Positions 62,396 to 64,000 of a stretch of DNA of 64,000 nucleotides are shown one piece after another. The stretch spans positions 62,001-126,000 of the forward strand of contig NZ_CP046051.1 in the NCBI RefSeq assembly GCF_013315815.1, given 5' to 3'. The notes under the pieces were generated by a model, which was not told the DNA's origin, ran no database searches, and saw nothing but the letters and a program-made list of their open reading frames with translations. Every line of letters begins with the position of its first letter. Position 1 is the first letter of the stretch. Made by a program: the position numbers and the translations under genes. Source of the stretch: Caproicibacterium lactatifermentans (lineage in GTDB: Bacteria; Bacillota; Clostridia; Oscillospirales; Acutalibacteraceae).

Positions 62396-62641
62396 GTGAA
62401 ACAGGAGAAAAAGCGGATATTTTGGTCGGCTTGTCTGGGCACACTGGCGGCCTTGCTGTTGCTGACGGGATTTGGTACAGCAGATGTAGTCTGCCGCCAT
62501 ACAGCCTTTGCGGACGGCAAAACCTTGTATCAAGCCGCACTGCGGCCGGCGCTGCTTCGACAGGGAACAGTTTGTAAATTTACGGATTTATGTTATAATC
62601 AGTTCATAAAAATGATTTGCCCGGAAGCGCTGGAGGATTGA
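62396..62641 (+). CDS. Hypothetical small exported or membrane protein
   Basis: 81 residues from GTG 62396 (GGGGG upstream). Basic start KQEKKRIFWSACLG, one hydrophobic segment (TLAALLLLTGFGTADVV), then a short polar tail (CRHTAFADGKTLYQAALRP). No family recognised. Longer start 54 bases upstream exists without a ribosome site. The next gene begins four bases after its stop, suggesting a real pair. Confidence 0.45.
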   Translation: MKQEKKRIFWSACLGTLAALLLLTGFGTADVVCRHTAFADGKTLYQAALRPALLRQGTVCKFTDLCYNQFIKMICPEALED

Positions 62642-62644
62642 ACT

Positions 62645-63364
62645 GTGACTTGTCGCAAAAAGAAACGAAATCACCTTCTTTATCTGGCTGCGGTACTGTT
62701 GTGTACAGCGGCCCTGTTTTATGCTGTCGGTATGCCAGTGCAGGCGGTCTCCGGCGCGGGCGGAAAAAGCAGTTCGACCGCGGCAGTTTCAAAAGGAACG
62801 GTGTCAGCGGTGTCGTCAAAGCCGACGGTATCTTCCCAGGAATCGACTCCTAAGGCGGCCTCTTCCAAACGGACGGTGGTTTCTTCCCGACAGAAAACGC
62901 ATTCACGGACATACACACAGCGGACCTCGTCCCGAACAGTGACCTCTTCCCGGAGAGCTTCTTCCCAAACACGAACATCACGGAGGAGCACCGCTTCCAC
63001 TGCGTTGTCCAAAAGTTCAGCTTCTGCTTCCAAAACATTATCAGCCTCCTCTAAAAAAGCAGATGCTGCTGCCGGTATTGCACTGCCAAGTGTGGGGGCT
63101 GTATCAGAGGAAAACCCATTTGCCAATCCAGTCAGTGATGCAAGCCGCAATACCGCGGTTAACGGTGTGGGCATTGCGCTGTGGGTCGCTGTCGTGACGG
63201 CCAGTGTGCTGATTATTCTGTTGCTGCGCCGCAACCGCAGACGGAAAAAAGGACAGACCATTGAGTTCCTGCAGCACCGGCCGGGACGGGGCGGTAAAAA
63301 GAAACATCTGCTGGCTGATAAGTATTATCAGAATGACTTCAGCCATTTACATTTGGATTCGTAA
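62645..63364 (+). CDS. Ser/Thr/Arg-rich membrane protein
   Basis: 239 residues from GTG at 62645, with GGAGG eight bases upstream. An N-terminal signal or anchor (LLYLAAVLLCTAALFYAVGM) precedes a low-complexity stretch (about 38-145) made of Ser, Thr, Arg, Lys and Ala in SSR/TSR runs. A second membrane segment (VGIALWVAVVTASVLIILLL) then leads to a basic cytoplasmic tail. No family recognised. The layout resembles extracellular stalk proteins anchored at the C-terminus. Situated between spoIIP and lepA. Confidence 0.6.
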   Translation: MTCRKKKRNHLLYLAAVLLCTAALFYAVGMPVQAVSGAGGKSSSTAAVSKGTVSAVSSKPTVSSQESTPKAASSKRTVVSSRQKTHSRTYTQRTSSRTVTSSRRASSQTRTSRRSTASTALSKSSASASKTLSASSKKADAAAGIALPSVGAVSEENPFANPVSDASRNTAVNGVGIALWVAVVTASVLIILLLRRNRRRKKGQTIEFLQHRPGRGGKKKHLLADKYYQNDFSHLHLDS

Positions 63365-63369
63365 ATAAG

Positions 63370-63412
63370 GAACTGCCGCAGTGCAAAATACAGCACTGCG
63401 GCAGTTTTTATT
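63370..63412. terminator. Bidirectional terminator
   Basis: 14-pair stem AACTGCCGCAGTGC / GCACTGCGGCAGTT with flanking A and T runs, between the Ser-rich gene and lepA. Confidence 0.9.
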
Positions 63413-64000
63413 CGTCCAGTTTAAGCACAGAAAGGAATGCGTCCTGCGGCAGCTCCACGGAGCCGACTTTGCGCATTCGCCTTTTGCCTTCCTTTTGCTT
63501 TTCCAGCAGCTTCTTTTTACGGGAAATATCGCCGCCGTAGCACTTGGCAAGCACATCCTTGCGCAGGGCTTTCACTGTTTCCCGCGCGATGATGCGTCCA
63601 CCGATGCACGCCTGAATGGGAATTTCAAAAAGCTGACGCGGAATTTTATCCCGCAGCTTTTCTACCATTTTGCGGGCACGGGCATAGGCCTTGTCCTCAT
63701 GGATAATAAAGCTCAGAGCATCCACCGGTTCACCGTTGATAAGAATATCCAATTTTACGAGGCGGCTTTTTTCATAGCCGGCCAGTTCATAGTCGAAGCT
63801 GGCATAGCCGCGGGTATGACTTTTTAGTGCGTCAAAGAAGTCATACACAATTTCGTTCAGTGGCAGCCGGTAGTGAATATCTACACGGTCGGTGTCGATA
63901 TACTGCATGTTCTGGAATACACCGCGTCGGTCCTGGCACAGTTCCATAATATTGCCAACGTACTCACTGGGCGCATAGATGTGCGCGTCGGCGATAGGTT
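63408..64000 (-). CDS. lepA: Elongation factor 4 (LepA), N-terminus beyond window
   Basis: C-terminal about 197 residues of the ribosome back-translocase. The visible part starts [15 protein letters not shown], then [27 protein letters not shown], and ends with the LepA-specific C-terminal domain ([29 protein letters not shown]). The gene continues past position 64000. It closes the rpsT-gpr-spoIIP-lepA neighbourhood. Confidence 0.96.
   Translation of the reverse strand, partial: PIADAHIYAPSEYVGNIMELCQDRRGVFQNMQYIDTDRVDIHYRLPLNEIVYDFFDALKSHTRGYASFDYELAGYEKSRLVKLDILINGEPVDALSFIIHEDKAYARARKMVEKLRDKIPRQLFEIPIQACIGGRIIARETVKALRKDVLAKCYGGDISRKKKLLEKQKEGKRRMRKVGSVELPQDAFLSVLKLDE

Overview
The window looks like one contiguous chromosomal segment of a low-to-mid GC, endospore-forming Firmicute, most likely a clostridial member of the Oscillospiraceae/Ruminococcaceae (inference). 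Supporting signs are sigG, spoIIP, gpr, spoVAE and a ylmC/ymxH-type gene, strong GGAGG ribosome sites, TTGACA/TATAAT promoters, several TTG/GTG starts, PRD-regulated PTS genes and a GGGtGRT/NifU-like pair. I saw no insertion sequence, prophage, CRISPR array or rRNA. One tRNA (Arg-ACG) is present.

Layout. 1-7.3 kb (minus): zapA, a U32 rRNA-hydroxylation protein, dut, then mreB-mreC-mreD-mrdA, a cell-shape and division block; mrdA runs off the left edge. 7.6-12.3 kb (plus): glycogen phosphorylase, a GH13 alpha-glycosidase and tRNA-Arg. 12.6-22.7 kb: an ABC importer (lipoprotein, fused double permease, ATPase with a large insertion), a DUF624 membrane protein, a beta-phosphoglucomutase-like HAD protein, a PhoP/PhoR-like two-component pair and a convergent orphan paralogue of the ATPase. 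23.1-24.9 kb (minus): GGGtGRT protein and NifU-like scaffold. 25.4-33.8 kb (plus): a self-contained mannitol-type PTS operon carrying mtlA, mtlR, mtlF, its own HPr and enzyme I, a 1-phosphofructokinase and a SorE-like zinc dehydrogenase in place of mtlD. 34-46 kb: secA, class II aldolase, an OGG1-type glycosylase, a DnaA-box-like cluster, an RlmB/TrmH methyltransferase, a 1117-residue fusion of a charged coiled coil to a degenerate P-type ATPase, and an EF-G paralogue. 46.5-50.5 kb: metN-metI-metQ and an M20 peptidase. 50.7-53.2 kb (minus): sigG, a possible small membrane protein, a C39-like protein and ylmC. 53.4-59 kb: cca, a GT2 glycosyltransferase with a polytopic membrane partner, and a MATE exporter. 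59.2-64 kb: spoVAE, a 50-residue membrane protein, rpsT, gpr, spoIIP, two small exported or membrane proteins and the 3' part of lepA.

How the genes fit together. Sugar and polyol use dominates: glycogen/maltodextrin breakdown (glgP, GH13), a possible sugar ABC importer with beta-PGM, and a hexitol PTS feeding fructose-1,6-bisphosphate into the aldolase. My reading is that the PTS operon oxidises mannitol-1-phosphate at C2 to fructose-1-phosphate, which FruK then phosphorylates; this would explain both the missing mtlD and the presence of fruK. The sporulation genes lie in two blocks that keep the sigG-ylmC and rpsT-gpr-spoIIP-lepA neighbourhoods known from Bacillus, with altered strand order and extra small proteins inserted.

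The most unusual items are the coiled-coil/pseudo-P-type ATPase fusion, the mtlD-less PTS operon, the ABC ATPase with an insertion of about 120 residues beside an insertion-free paralogue, the GGGtGRT/NifU pair, the helically phased DnaA-like boxes near 39.4 kb, and a C39-like protein in the sigG cluster whose catalytic residues are replaced.
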